Below, piece by piece: positions 1-7,649 of a stretch of DNA of 61,850 nucleotides. Within the stretch, counting starts at the first letter, position 1; the number at the start of each line of letters is the position of its first letter. This DNA comes from an uncultured Dysosmobacter sp. (lineage in GTDB: Bacteria > Bacillota > Clostridia > Oscillospirales > Oscillospiraceae), in assembly GCF_947631635.1 (NCBI RefSeq), contig NZ_CANRMB010000017.1, positions 1-61,850 on the forward strand. The letters are read 5' to 3'. The translations under genes were made by a program, and so were the position numbers. The notes under the pieces are model-generated. The model was not told the DNA's origin and searched no databases. It was given only the letters and a program-made list of their open reading frames with translations.

Positions 1-304
1 AGATTTTTTCCTTCTGATTTTCCGTGTTTCGCGCCGCAGCTTCGTGCCGGACAGTTTGGTTAGAATACCAGACCCCTCGTCAAAAGTCAACCCCTTTTTT
101 CATGATTTGTTCATTTTTTCCATGCGCCAATATTTTTTTCCGAAATTTGGTTTTCTATTCATGTATGCAGCTAATAATATTAATATTTACTATTAGTTGC
201 TCTTATCAATTCAATCTTTCTCTCCACCTTTCTTTCGTCATTTTTACTTTCTGCTGGTTTTTGCCTTTTTCAGCGTATTTTTTAAGAAATGGTCCTTGTC
301 TTTT
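1..304. other. Gene-free left edge, AT-rich
   Basis: No convincing coding frame on either strand. The stretch is markedly AT-rich from about 100 to 300, and the short open frames here lack ribosome binding sites. It lies downstream of the TetR gene. No clear terminator hairpin was seen. Confidence 0.5.
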
Positions 305-865
305 TTACTCCTGAAGATTCTTGAGCATAAATGGGATACTGCCATGTGCGGCTTTCAAAAGCTTTTCCAATTGAATATCCGGGATCTCTTTCTTCTCCTT
401 TTCGATCCATTCATGGATCATACCCACCACGGAAAGCGTCAAAAGCTCCGTAACAAATTCAATATCCTCCGGCGCCGCCGGCGGCATCATGCCTTCCGCC
501 TCCGCCTGCACGACACGCAGCATATAGGGCCACAGGGTGCGTTTCATGTAGTTCGTCACCGCCTTATGGCTGAGGGAATGATAGGCGTTATATACCAGGG
601 TGCGGTTTTCCCACAGGGAATTCATAACCATATACACCCCTTTATTCCAGTCCTTATAATCCTGCTGTTCCCCCAACAAGGTATCCGCCGCATCCTGAAA
701 AAGCCATTCCATCAACTCATATACATCGTGAAAATGATAATAAAATGTCTGCCGGTTCACGCCGCAGTCATCTACGATATCCTGCACAGTGATTTTTTTC
801 AATTCCCGCTTGGACAGCAGCTTTTTGAAAGACTCCGCAATGGCCCTTTTCGTTTGGAGCGGCAT
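305..865 (-). CDS. TetR/AcrR-family transcriptional regulator
   Basis: A 186-residue DNA-binding repressor-type protein. Residues about 8-50 form a TetR helix-turn-helix with the typical core VQDIVDDCGVNRQTFYYHF. The rest is an alpha-helical ligand domain of the DhaS-like (TetR_C_8) kind, judged from its overall pattern. It stands alone, transcribed leftward, with its own promoter and an AT-rich palindrome over the -10 (see 894-933), so autoregulation is likely. No target gene or ligand can be inferred from the neighbours, which are sporulation genes ending at a shared terminator. The family call is firm; the function is unknown. Confidence 0.88.
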   Translation of the reverse strand: MPLQTKRAIAESFKKLLSKRELKKITVQDIVDDCGVNRQTFYYHFHDVYELMEWLFQDAADTLLGEQQDYKDWNKGVYMVMNSLWENRTLVYNAYHSLSHKAVTNYMKRTLWPYMLRVVQAEAEGMMPPAAPEDIEFVTELLTLSVVGMIHEWIEKEKKEIPDIQLEKLLKAAHGSIPFMLKNLQE

Positions 866-893
866 AATGGTCCCACCTTTTCTTTCGCTTTTT

Positions 894-933
894 TATAATG
901 GTATAATTATAGCACACCTCATCTTCCTCTCAA
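894..933 (-). promoter_or_regulatory. Promoter and palindromic operator of the TetR gene
   Basis: On the minus strand a -35 TTGAGA (928-933) and a -10 TATAAT (906-911) are separated by 16 bp. The -10 is one arm of an 18-bp interrupted palindrome, TATAATGGTATAATTATA at 894-911. A palindrome over the -10 of a TetR gene is the usual autorepression layout. The operator role is inferred. Confidence 0.55.
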
Positions 934-948
934 ATGATTTTTTTGTTA

Positions 949-977
949 AAAAGACCAGGCCGACGGCCTGGTCTTTT
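949..977. terminator. Bidirectional intrinsic terminator after spoVFB
   Basis: An AAAGACCAGGC stem pairs with GCCTGGTCTTT around a very short loop, with A and T runs on the two sides. It lies 9 bp beyond the spoVFB stop codon. Confidence 0.85.
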
Positions 978-985
978 CTCCTGGT

Positions 986-1564
986 CTACCCACGCAGCAG
1001 GATCGGCTGAAGCTGCTCTCCCCGCAGCGCGGCATCCACGGTTTCAGGCAGCTTTTCAAAGTCCGCGATCAGGGAGCAGGGCTTGGCGGCTGCGTTGTCC
1101 TGTCCAAAGGGCACAAAATAGTACTGCTTGCGCACCAGCAGCTCTCCGATATTCCGCGCGCCGGCGGCAAGGCCGTCATTGCTGGCCATGGCGAGGACCA
1201 CCGGTCTTCCATTCCGCAGGTGAGCTTTTGCCGCCATTGTGACCGCCGTATCGGTGATCCCCGCCGCCAGCTTGGCAATGGTGTTTCCCGTGGCGGGCGC
1301 GATCACCAGCACATCCAGCAAGCCCTTGGGGCCAATGGGCTCCACCGACGGAATGTCGCAGAGGACCTCATGTCCCGTCAGCTCCTCCAGCTTTTCCATC
1401 AGGTCATCCGACGTGCCGAAGCGCGTGTCTGTAAAGGCCGCAGTCTCCGACACGATGGGGATCACCGTCTCGTACAGCTCCGTCATCCGCTCCAGTGCTT
1501 TCAGCACCTGTCCGTGTGTGCAGAAGGACCCGCATATGGCGAATCCGACCCGTTCTTTTCTCAT
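986..1564 (-). CDS. spoVFB: Dipicolinate synthase subunit B
   Basis: A 192-residue flavoprotein-like subunit (DpaB/SpoVFB). With subunit A it makes dipicolinic acid from dihydroxytetrahydrodipicolinate in the mother cell, for export into the forespore. Visible features are a flavoprotein-type start (VGFAICGSFCTHG), APATGNTIAKLAAGITD near the middle and VLAMASNDGL further on, all typical of the Pan/UbiX-like fold of this subunit. A longer frame extends upstream, but the start at 1564 was chosen because it overlaps the spoVFA stop by 4 bp (ATGA) and gives the family's usual length and N terminus. It ends in TAG just before a terminator. Expected to be a sporulation-specific operon. Confidence 0.95.
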   Translation of the reverse strand: MRKERVGFAICGSFCTHGQVLKALERMTELYETVIPIVSETAAFTDTRFGTSDDLMEKLEELTGHEVLCDIPSVEPIGPKGLLDVLVIAPATGNTIAKLAAGITDTAVTMAAKAHLRNGRPVVLAMASNDGLAAGARNIGELLVRKQYYFVPFGQDNAAAKPCSLIADFEKLPETVDAALRGEQLQPILLRG

Positions 1565-2412
1565 ACAGGGGCACCCCGTTCTTCCAAGATGTAATAGACC
1601 GCGTCCCGGATGACCGCCGCCGCGGTGCGGGGCACTATGCGCCCCGGCAGGGACCTTGCCCAGATATGGGGCAGGCCCAGCTTTTCCGCTTCCGCCAAAT
1701 CGATCCCCGGTATGGACGCGAGCTCCACACACAGGCAGTCCCTTGGCAGCTGGGCCAGCAGAGGCGCATCCAGGACCGGAGAGGGGATCGTGTTGAACAC
1801 CACGCCGAACGGCTCCAGGTTTCCATCCAGAGCGCCTGTCTCCAGAGGCTGCCAGCCAAAGGCTCGGATCCAGGCCAGGTCCTCCGGTTTTCGGGCGGCG
1901 GCCGTCACCTGCGCGCCCAAGCCATGGAGCCGGTGGCTCAAGAGCTTGCCGATCCTGCCAAAACCCAGGACCAGGCAGGGCATTCCCAGCAGCGTTTGGT
2001 CCAGCTGTTCCATGGCCACCTGGATAGCCGCCTCCGCTGTGGCGGCGGCGTTGGCCACTGTCAGCTCCTCCCGCAGGAAGTAGTCCTCCAGGGCCAGGCC
2101 GCAGGCCGCGGCCTCCTGGCGCTGCTGGGGCTTCACCTGTCCGGCCAGGATCGCCTGGCCGGGGCGCAGGCGGCGGAACAGGTCGATGGTAGGCACAGCC
2201 CCCTCCTCACAGTTCAATACGCCCTCCCCCTTGCACAGCGGCAGCGGCAGGATCACCGTATCCGCTGATACCGCGCGGTCCAGTGTGCCCTCGCCGCCCG
2301 GTTTCCAGCGGTCCAGTCCGTATGTGCGGACCGTATTTCCATCCGCCGCCAGCAGCTGGGCCAGTTCCGCCTGCCGCCGGTCTCCTCCGATGACGCCAAA
2401 GACCTTGTTCAT
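1561..2412 (-). CDS. spoVFA: Dipicolinate synthase subunit A
   Basis: A 283-residue NAD(P)-dependent dehydrogenase-like subunit (DpaA) of dipicolinate synthase. The N-terminal dipicolinate synthase domain starts NKVFGVIGGDRRQAELA. A Rossmann dinucleotide site GFGRIG lies at residues 150-155. It is translationally coupled to spoVFB by a 4-bp overlap, so the subunits are probably made in equal amounts. The upstream 108 bp are shared with the divergent phosphatase gene. A CATACCAT sequence there resembles a mother-cell sigma -10, but it lies too close to the start to call with confidence. Confidence 0.96.
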   Translation of the reverse strand: MNKVFGVIGGDRRQAELAQLLAADGNTVRTYGLDRWKPGGEGTLDRAVSADTVILPLPLCKGEGVLNCEEGAVPTIDLFRRLRPGQAILAGQVKPQQRQEAAACGLALEDYFLREELTVANAAATAEAAIQVAMEQLDQTLLGMPCLVLGFGRIGKLLSHRLHGLGAQVTAAARKPEDLAWIRAFGWQPLETGALDGNLEPFGVVFNTIPSPVLDAPLLAQLPRDCLCVELASIPGIDLAEAEKLGLPHIWARSLPGRIVPRTAAAVIRDAVYYILEERGAPV

Positions 2413-2520
2413 CCGGCATTCCCCCTCGCTTCATGGTATGGCCGGACGCCTCCGGAGGTGATTGCCTTTTTGATGCTTTCATGATAGGATGGAGACAAGT
2501 TTCTGAAAGGAAGTCAGCCG

Positions 2521-3204
2521 ATGAAGTATTCACACCTGCTCTTTGACGCGGACGATACGCTGTTCGATTTCCCCAAAGCCTCCTCCCGTGCCTTCTCCAT
2601 CATGTGTGAAGCCCATGGGATCTCCAACTCCCCGGAGATCTATCAGCTGTATCACGAGATCAATCTGGAGCTGTGGGCCGCTTTTGACCAGGGCGAGGTG
2701 ACTAAGGAATTCGTCACGCTGGAGCGCTATGTCCGCTTTTTCAAGGCACTGGACATCGACGAGGACCCCGCCCAGTGCAACCGGGACTATCTGGCGGCCC
2801 TCGGTCAGGTGGTCTATCCCCTTCCCCACGCCGAAGCGGTGTGCCGCACGCTGGCGGAGCGGGGCCACCGGCTGTACATCGTCACCAACGCGGTGGCGTC
2901 CGTCCAGCGGAGCCGCCTGCGGAACTGCGCCTTCGGAGACCTGTTCACCGGCGCCTTTATCTCCGAGGAGGCGGGCGCCTCCAAACCCAGCAGGGCCTAT
3001 TACGACTATGTGCGCGCCTGCGTCCCCGCCATCACGTCGGAAAACACGCTGGTCATCGGCGACTCCCTTGCCACCGACATCCGGGGCGCAAACAACGCCG
3101 GGTTTCCCTGCTGCTGGTTCAATCCCGGCGGAAAGCCCCGCCAGGAGGGCCTGCGCATCGACTACGAGGTCACAGACCTGCGGGAGCTGTTGGATATCGT
3201 ATAA
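2521..3204 (+). CDS. YjjG-type HAD-superfamily nucleotidase
   Basis: A 227-residue haloacid dehalogenase-type phosphatase. Motif I is DADDT (nucleophile Asp9, general acid Asp11), as in the YjjG noncanonical pyrimidine nucleotidases. Motif II is TNA, motif III the Lys in ASKPS, and motif IV GDSLATDI. A helical cap domain occupies residues about 17-90. The ribosome binding site GAAAGGAAG precedes the ATG. It is a single-gene unit diverging from spoVFA and ending at the palindrome near 3318. The substrate is inferred from the family (non-canonical or 5-substituted pyrimidine nucleotides), so the exact activity is uncertain. Confidence 0.85.
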   Translation: MKYSHLLFDADDTLFDFPKASSRAFSIMCEAHGISNSPEIYQLYHEINLELWAAFDQGEVTKEFVTLERYVRFFKALDIDEDPAQCNRDYLAALGQVVYPLPHAEAVCRTLAERGHRLYIVTNAVASVQRSRLRNCAFGDLFTGAFISEEAGASKPSRAYYDYVRACVPAITSENTLVIGDSLATDIRGANNAGFPCCWFNPGGKPRQEGLRIDYEVTDLRELLDIV

Positions 3205-3220
3205 TTGCCGCAGAAAGCCC

Positions 3221-3312
3221 AATCATGGCCGCGGTCCGCGGCCTGTCACAGCGCATGTGCGCTGTGACAGACTTGAAAAGTGGATTTACCACGTTTCAAG
3301 TTATTTGATGAT
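3221..3312 (-). repeat. Multi-hairpin intergenic repeat, copy 1 (partial)
   Basis: Read on the minus strand this matches the left half of the copies at 29567-29727 and 57837-58020. It has hairpin A (ACTTGAAA...TTTCAAGT, 3271-3301), hairpin B (3244-3269, 11-bp arms around CACAGCGC) and GC-rich hairpin C (3227-3243, GGCCGCGGTCCGCGGCC). The right half is missing. As in the other copies, the repeat begins directly behind an intrinsic terminator with the junction TTTAT(A/C)ATCAA. Confidence 0.8.
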
Positions 3313-3317
3313 AAAGA

Positions 3318-3352
3318 GAGCGCCGGAGAAGCTTCTCCGGCGCTCCTGTTTT
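3318..3352. terminator. Shared terminator of the YjjG-like and HD genes
   Basis: A perfect 28-bp palindrome centred on AAGCTT at 3318-3345. A CTGTTTTT tail follows on the plus strand and a short T run on the minus strand. It can serve both convergent genes. Confidence 0.8.
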
Positions 3353-4342
3353 TCACTCCGCGCTGAGCCATTGGGAAAAGTCCAGGTCCCAAAACCATTC
3401 CAGCTGTTTCCGCACCTCCATATCCCACTGGGAGACACGGCCCATTCCCCGCACCAGCGGGTCGATCCACCGCTTTTTGGCGTCCACCTGGAGCCAGCCG
3501 TCCCCCGGGCATTCCGCGCTCCGCAAAATGCGGGACCAGCCGCAGAACCTCCGCCAAGCCGGACCGCAGACCGGGTCCGCCGCCAGCTTTTGGATGACCG
3601 GCCCCTCCGTGCCCCACAGCTCCTCCCGCCGCAGAACCCCCCGGTCCAGCGCCAGCCTCAGCAGGTCCGCCAGAGACTGCATGGCAAAGCGGTCCTCGTC
3701 CGCCACATAGACGCGGGCGTTCCGCAGCGCCGTTCTGGTAAAGGCGGCCGCGGTCTCCGGCGTGGAAAACACCAGCTCCGGACGGCCCGCCTCGTCCTCC
3801 CCCACGGTCAGGTCTTCATAAAAGCCGCGGAGCTGTTCCATATCGGCAAATCCGTAATTCAGCGCGTTCCCCAGGGTGTATTCCAGCCGGTCCGCCGACA
3901 GGGCGGGCGACGGATTGTCGGCAATGGGGTACTGGTGATAATCCGCCGTCTGTTCCACGGTGAGGCCGTATCGCTCCAGCAGAGCGCAGAGCTCCGGCGA
4001 GTCCGTGATGCGCTCCGCCGTCCCTGCCTCTGTGGACTCCTGCCGCAGGTGGTCTCCGTTGAGGAAGTCCACCACATGGGCGAAAACCGGCGTGCCGATA
4101 TCGTGGAACAGTCCCGCCAGGGCCTGTTTCCTGTCCCCGGTAAAATGCCAGACGATCAGCGCCACCCCCAGGCTGTGGTCATAGCGGGAATAGGGGCCGA
4201 TGCCCGCAAACCGGGGGAAGTGGGTATATTCACACCCGCAGTTCATGCCCACGGCCTTCAGCCGCGCCATGGGCGGCGCGGCTGAAAACTCCTGGAGAAA
4301 GGGCGGGATCTCTCTGTGATAGAGCTTCCACAATCGGTTCAT
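3353..4342 (-). CDS. HD-domain phosphohydrolase
   Basis: A 329-residue protein with metal-binding HD-superfamily signatures: His in RYDHSLGVA, the HD pair in LFHDIGTPVFAH, and a later Asp in SADRLEYT. Such proteins hydrolyse phosphate esters of nucleotides, but nothing here gives the substrate. The start at 4342 was chosen because its ATG overlaps the stop of the upstream lipoprotein gene (ATGA), indicating translational coupling. An in-frame ATG 33 codons upstream lies inside that gene and is unlikely. The C-terminal ~120 residues are Trp-rich and not recognised. Confidence 0.8.
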   Translation of the reverse strand: MNRLWKLYHREIPPFLQEFSAAPPMARLKAVGMNCGCEYTHFPRFAGIGPYSRYDHSLGVALIVWHFTGDRKQALAGLFHDIGTPVFAHVVDFLNGDHLRQESTEAGTAERITDSPELCALLERYGLTVEQTADYHQYPIADNPSPALSADRLEYTLGNALNYGFADMEQLRGFYEDLTVGEDEAGRPELVFSTPETAAAFTRTALRNARVYVADEDRFAMQSLADLLRLALDRGVLRREELWGTEGPVIQKLAADPVCGPAWRRFCGWSRILRSAECPGDGWLQVDAKKRWIDPLVRGMGRVSQWDMEVRKQLEWFWDLDFSQWLSAE

Positions 4343-6060
4343 AGCATCTCCCATTCCACAGCGGGGACCGTCCCGCCGCAGGACACTGTGTAAAGATAAC
4401 ACTGGTTTTTCCAAAAGGACACCGCGAAGGTGGATTGCCACTCCGCGTCGTGGAACACGCCGTCGGTCCCGATCTCATGGCCCTCGCAATAGTTGACACA
4501 GTAGGCATACACCGTTCCATCCTGCTCATGGAAAATGATGTACTGGTCCGCCCACCCCTCTTTGCCGTCCAGCAGCCGGAGGACGCACTCCCGCTGTCCG
4601 TCCTGGTCCATATCCACCCAGGCCAGCTTCTCCACGGTCTGCGGTGTGTCCGCAAAACGGTCCACGCCGCCGGGGGCCAGATATTGTTCCAGCGTCGTCC
4701 AGCCGGTGTCCCCGCCGAAGCCGTCGGCGGAAGCGCCGTAAAATTCCGCGCCGTCCTCCAGGACTGCCGTGATGGCCCGCCGGGCTGCCTCGTCCCGGTC
4801 CGGGCCGGTCTCCCGCCGCTCCCGCTGCCGGCCATAGTCGTAGATGGGCAGGAGCAGCGGCTGATCCGCGCCGGAGCCGGCCTCCTCCAAAAACGTCAGC
4901 CCCAGGGTGGTCCGCGTCTCCCGGAGATCTGTACTGCCGGGCACAATATCCGTTATATCGGTATATTCATCCTCCACGGCATACTCCGAAAAGACATCCT
5001 CAAAGGTCAATGTGCTGCCCGCCAGACTGATCTTTTGTACATAGTGGCCGCCCATGTGGCCCCAGTTGAACGCCACGGCGTTCTCCCCCGGCCAGGTGTA
5101 CAGGCTGGAATGGCCGCTGGGAAAGTCCCCCAATTCCACTGCCGTGCCGTCCACCCAGCCGTACACACAGGTGTGGTACGCCGCCTCACAATCCCCATAT
5201 CGGATGAACATCTCCGGGATGCCATCCTCATTGATATCATAAAGGCAGCAGCCGCTGCTCAGCACCCCGATCTCTGCGGCGTACGCATTGGGGTCATAGT
5301 CCGGCCGTTCGATGTTCCGCACCGCCGCCTCCTGTCTGCACAGCTCCCGCAGGAAGTCCGCGTAGGCCCGCTGCCAGTCCGCGCAGCTGGACTCGTCATA
5401 GGTGAAGTCCAGTTCCCGCGTCTCACCGTAGCGGTCGATCAGCGCGGTGTTGGGTGTCTGGGTATAGACGCCAGTGACGTCGTCCAGCTCCCCCTCCGCG
5501 ACGGCCGGAGCACAGCGGTCTGCCAGACATTCGCTGCCGGGGAGCCATGCCGCCATGTCGGTGTATTCCTCCAGCGGCTCGTCCAGTCCCGCCTCCCGCA
5601 GGGTCTCGACGCGCAGGGCGCCGTCTGCAACGCTGATCTTGTCGATCCGCTCCACCATCATCTGCCCATAGTGCAGGGCCACGGCGTTCTCCCCCGGCCA
5701 GGCGTACAAGCTGCTGTGCCCGCTGGGAAAGTCCCCCAGCTTTTTCACAGCGCCATCCGCCCAGCCGTAGACGTCGGTGCGGCGGTCCGCCTCGCAGCTC
5801 CCGTACTGTACCAGAAGCTCCGGCACGCTGTCCTTGTCGATGTCATACAGCCAGTAGCATCCGAGGGGCCGTTCCCGGTCCTCCTTCCCCCACTGTTCCG
5901 CATCCATGTCGCACAGTATTTTCAGCTGTGCCCTGTAAGCCTCCCGCCAGTCCATTGCCTCGGGTATCTCCGCGGCTTCCGCCAGTGCCGTGCCCGGCTC
6001 CATTCCGCAGCCGGTCAGCACCAGACAGGCCGCCAGCAGATACCCCAAGGATTTTTTCAT
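4339..6060 (-). CDS. Lipoprotein with two internal VCBS/EF-hand-like repeats
   Basis: 573 residues. A lipoprotein signal peptide ends in the lipobox LTGC (MKKSLGYLLAACLVLTGCG). Two ~190-residue copies follow, each with an acidic loop (YDIDKDSVPELLVQYG and YDINEDGIPEMFIRYG) and a shared DFPSGHSSLY segment. A third loop, DMDQDGQRECVLRLLDG, lies near the C terminus. These loops resemble calcium-binding EF-hand/FG-GAP loops. Probably anchored on the outer face of the membrane; the role is unknown. It is coupled to the HD-domain gene behind it. The start was chosen at the signal peptide; an in-frame ATG 20 codons upstream would spoil it. Confidence 0.72.
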   Translation of the reverse strand: MKKSLGYLLAACLVLTGCGMEPGTALAEAAEIPEAMDWREAYRAQLKILCDMDAEQWGKEDRERPLGCYWLYDIDKDSVPELLVQYGSCEADRRTDVYGWADGAVKKLGDFPSGHSSLYAWPGENAVALHYGQMMVERIDKISVADGALRVETLREAGLDEPLEEYTDMAAWLPGSECLADRCAPAVAEGELDDVTGVYTQTPNTALIDRYGETRELDFTYDESSCADWQRAYADFLRELCRQEAAVRNIERPDYDPNAYAAEIGVLSSGCCLYDINEDGIPEMFIRYGDCEAAYHTCVYGWVDGTAVELGDFPSGHSSLYTWPGENAVAFNWGHMGGHYVQKISLAGSTLTFEDVFSEYAVEDEYTDITDIVPGSTDLRETRTTLGLTFLEEAGSGADQPLLLPIYDYGRQRERRETGPDRDEAARRAITAVLEDGAEFYGASADGFGGDTGWTTLEQYLAPGGVDRFADTPQTVEKLAWVDMDQDGQRECVLRLLDGKEGWADQYIIFHEQDGTVYAYCVNYCEGHEIGTDGVFHDAEWQSTFAVSFWKNQCYLYTVSCGGTVPAVEWEML

Positions 6061-6089
6061 CACATGCCACCCCCTGTTGTTCTGGGAAC

Positions 6090-6156
6090 AGTATAGGGCA
6101 TGTCCTCCAGGGAGCTCCACCGCATTTTGGTTACAAATCTCTCGATTTGGTTACAA
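6090..6156 (-). promoter_or_regulatory. Putative activator-dependent promoter with paired direct repeats
   Basis: Two perfect 11-bp repeats TTTGGTTACAA (plus strand, 6126-6136 and 6146-6156) are exactly 20 bp apart. They lie about 31 bp upstream of a TATACT -10 (6090-6095, minus strand) that has no good -35. The spacing of two helical turns suits a protein dimer or tandem bound on one DNA face. The second repeat overlaps the end of cca. The regulatory role is inferred. Confidence 0.4.
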
Positions 6157-7464
6157 TTTCCCCACCGCTTCCAGCAGGCTGGCCCGGTCATTGGGGAGCT
6201 CGCCGTCCACCACGCTGTCCAGCAGCGCCTTCAGCGTCCGCCCGATCTCCGGGCCTGAAAGCCCCAGCTCTATCAGGTCCCTGCCATTCACCGCCAGCTG
6301 TTTCAGGGAAAAGCAGGCGTCCGCCGCCAGCAGCTTGTCCAGAATTTCCTCTGCCCGGTCAATCTCCCGCTGGATGCCCCGGTATTCCGGCGCCTGGGCC
6401 AGGTTGTCCGCCCGCTTGACGAGAATGAGCCGCCGCAGGTCCTCCTCCCCCAGCGCCCGCAGGGCGCGGCGCAGCCCCCGGTCCGTCCGGGGGATATTCC
6501 GGTCATGCCAAGCCACCAGCCGCACCACGGTCTCCCGAAATCCCGTGGGGCATTTCAGCCGCCGGAGCATATTGTCCGCCAGCTCCCGGCTGATCTCCGG
6601 GTGGCCGTAAAAGTGGCCGTTCCCATCATCGTCCACGGTGAAGCACCGGGGCTTTCCCACGTCGTGGAGCAGCATGGCGCAGCGCAGGACCGGGTCCGGC
6701 GGAACCGCCTCCACCGCGTGGAGCGTGTGCTCCCACACGTCATGGCAGTGGTGGCGGTTCCGATGGTCAAAGCCCACCATGGGCAGGACCTCCGGCCAGA
6801 ACACGCCCACCACATCCGGGTATCCCCGCAGGACCGCCGCCGCGTCCTTTCCGCACAGCAGCTTGAGCAGCTCCGCCTGGATGCGCTCGGCGGCGATATC
6901 CCCCAGCAGCTCCCGGTGTCTGTGGATGCTCTCCGCCGTGGCCGGATCGATGGCAAATCCCAGCACCGCCGCGAACCGCAGCCCCCGCAGGATGCGGAGG
7001 GCGTCCTCCTCAAACCGCCGGTCCGGCTCTCCCACGCAGCGCAGGACGCCCACTTCCAGGTCGGTCTGTCCACCGAAGGGGTCCCGCAGGCCGCCCCGCA
7101 GGTCCATGGCCATGGCGTTGACGGTGAAGTCCCGCCGCCGCAGGTCCTCTTCCAGGGAAGGGGTGAAGGTCACGGTGTCCGGCCTGCGGTGGTCGTGATA
7201 GGCTCCGTCCACCCGGTAGGTGGTGACCTCCACGCTCCGGTGCTCCGCCCGCACCGTCACAGTGCCGTGCTGCAGCCCCGTGGGAAACGCGTGGGAGCCA
7301 AACAGCGCCATGGTCTCCTCCGGCAGGGCGCTGGTGGTCACGTCCCAGTCCTCCGGGACCCGGCCCAGCAGAACATCCCGCACGCAGCCGCCCACGCACC
7401 AGGCCTCATGGCCCGCCGTCTCCAGTGCCGTCAGCACCCTCTGCACATATTCCGGTATTTTCAC
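6151..7464 (-). CDS. cca: CCA tRNA nucleotidyltransferase
   Basis: 437 residues. A class II nucleotidyltransferase that adds or repairs the 3' CCA end of tRNAs. The head domain has GGCVRDVLLG with the catalytic acidic pair in DWDV, followed by RRDFTVNAMA and the neck motif EEDALRILRGLRFA. A C-terminal HD domain (HDVWEHTLHAV, LLHDVGKPRCF, AWHDRNI) is fused, as in many firmicute enzymes, and may give 2',3'-cyclic phosphatase or phosphodiesterase activity. Transcribed leftward and divergent from murC. The stop codon lies within the direct repeat of the downstream promoter. Confidence 0.95.
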   Translation of the reverse strand: MKIPEYVQRVLTALETAGHEAWCVGGCVRDVLLGRVPEDWDVTTSALPEETMALFGSHAFPTGLQHGTVTVRAEHRSVEVTTYRVDGAYHDHRRPDTVTFTPSLEEDLRRRDFTVNAMAMDLRGGLRDPFGGQTDLEVGVLRCVGEPDRRFEEDALRILRGLRFAAVLGFAIDPATAESIHRHRELLGDIAAERIQAELLKLLCGKDAAAVLRGYPDVVGVFWPEVLPMVGFDHRNRHHCHDVWEHTLHAVEAVPPDPVLRCAMLLHDVGKPRCFTVDDDGNGHFYGHPEISRELADNMLRRLKCPTGFRETVVRLVAWHDRNIPRTDRGLRRALRALGEEDLRRLILVKRADNLAQAPEYRGIQREIDRAEEILDKLLAADACFSLKQLAVNGRDLIELGLSGPEIGRTLKALLDSVVDGELPNDRASLLEAVGKL

Positions 7465-7649
7465 TGTCTTTTCACCGCCTTTTCCCGTTGCATTTCCGGC
7501 ATTTCTGCATTATAATAATTGGGCCTGTCGGAATCGCCTCCGGTCCAGCTGGAAGCCTCTCCGCCTGTCTGCAAAATCTGTGATGATTATATACCGCTTT
7601 TCTCCCCTTCGCAACGCGAAAAGCTGTTTTGGAAAGGAAGTCCGTTCCT

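Noticed and set aside
197..898. A 233-codon plus-strand frame over the TetR gene
   Set aside because: It is the complement of a recognisable TetR protein and has no ribosome binding site.
2413..2520. A sigma-E or sigma-K promoter for spoVFA (CATACCAT)
   Set aside because: The match is partial, no convincing -35 is present, and it would leave a leader of only about 20 bases.
6126..6156. The paired TTTGGTTACAA repeats as a LytTR-type response-regulator site
   Set aside because: The spacing is close, but the sequence departs from the LytTR consensus after GTT and reads in the wrong direction for the promoter. No LytTR gene is nearby.
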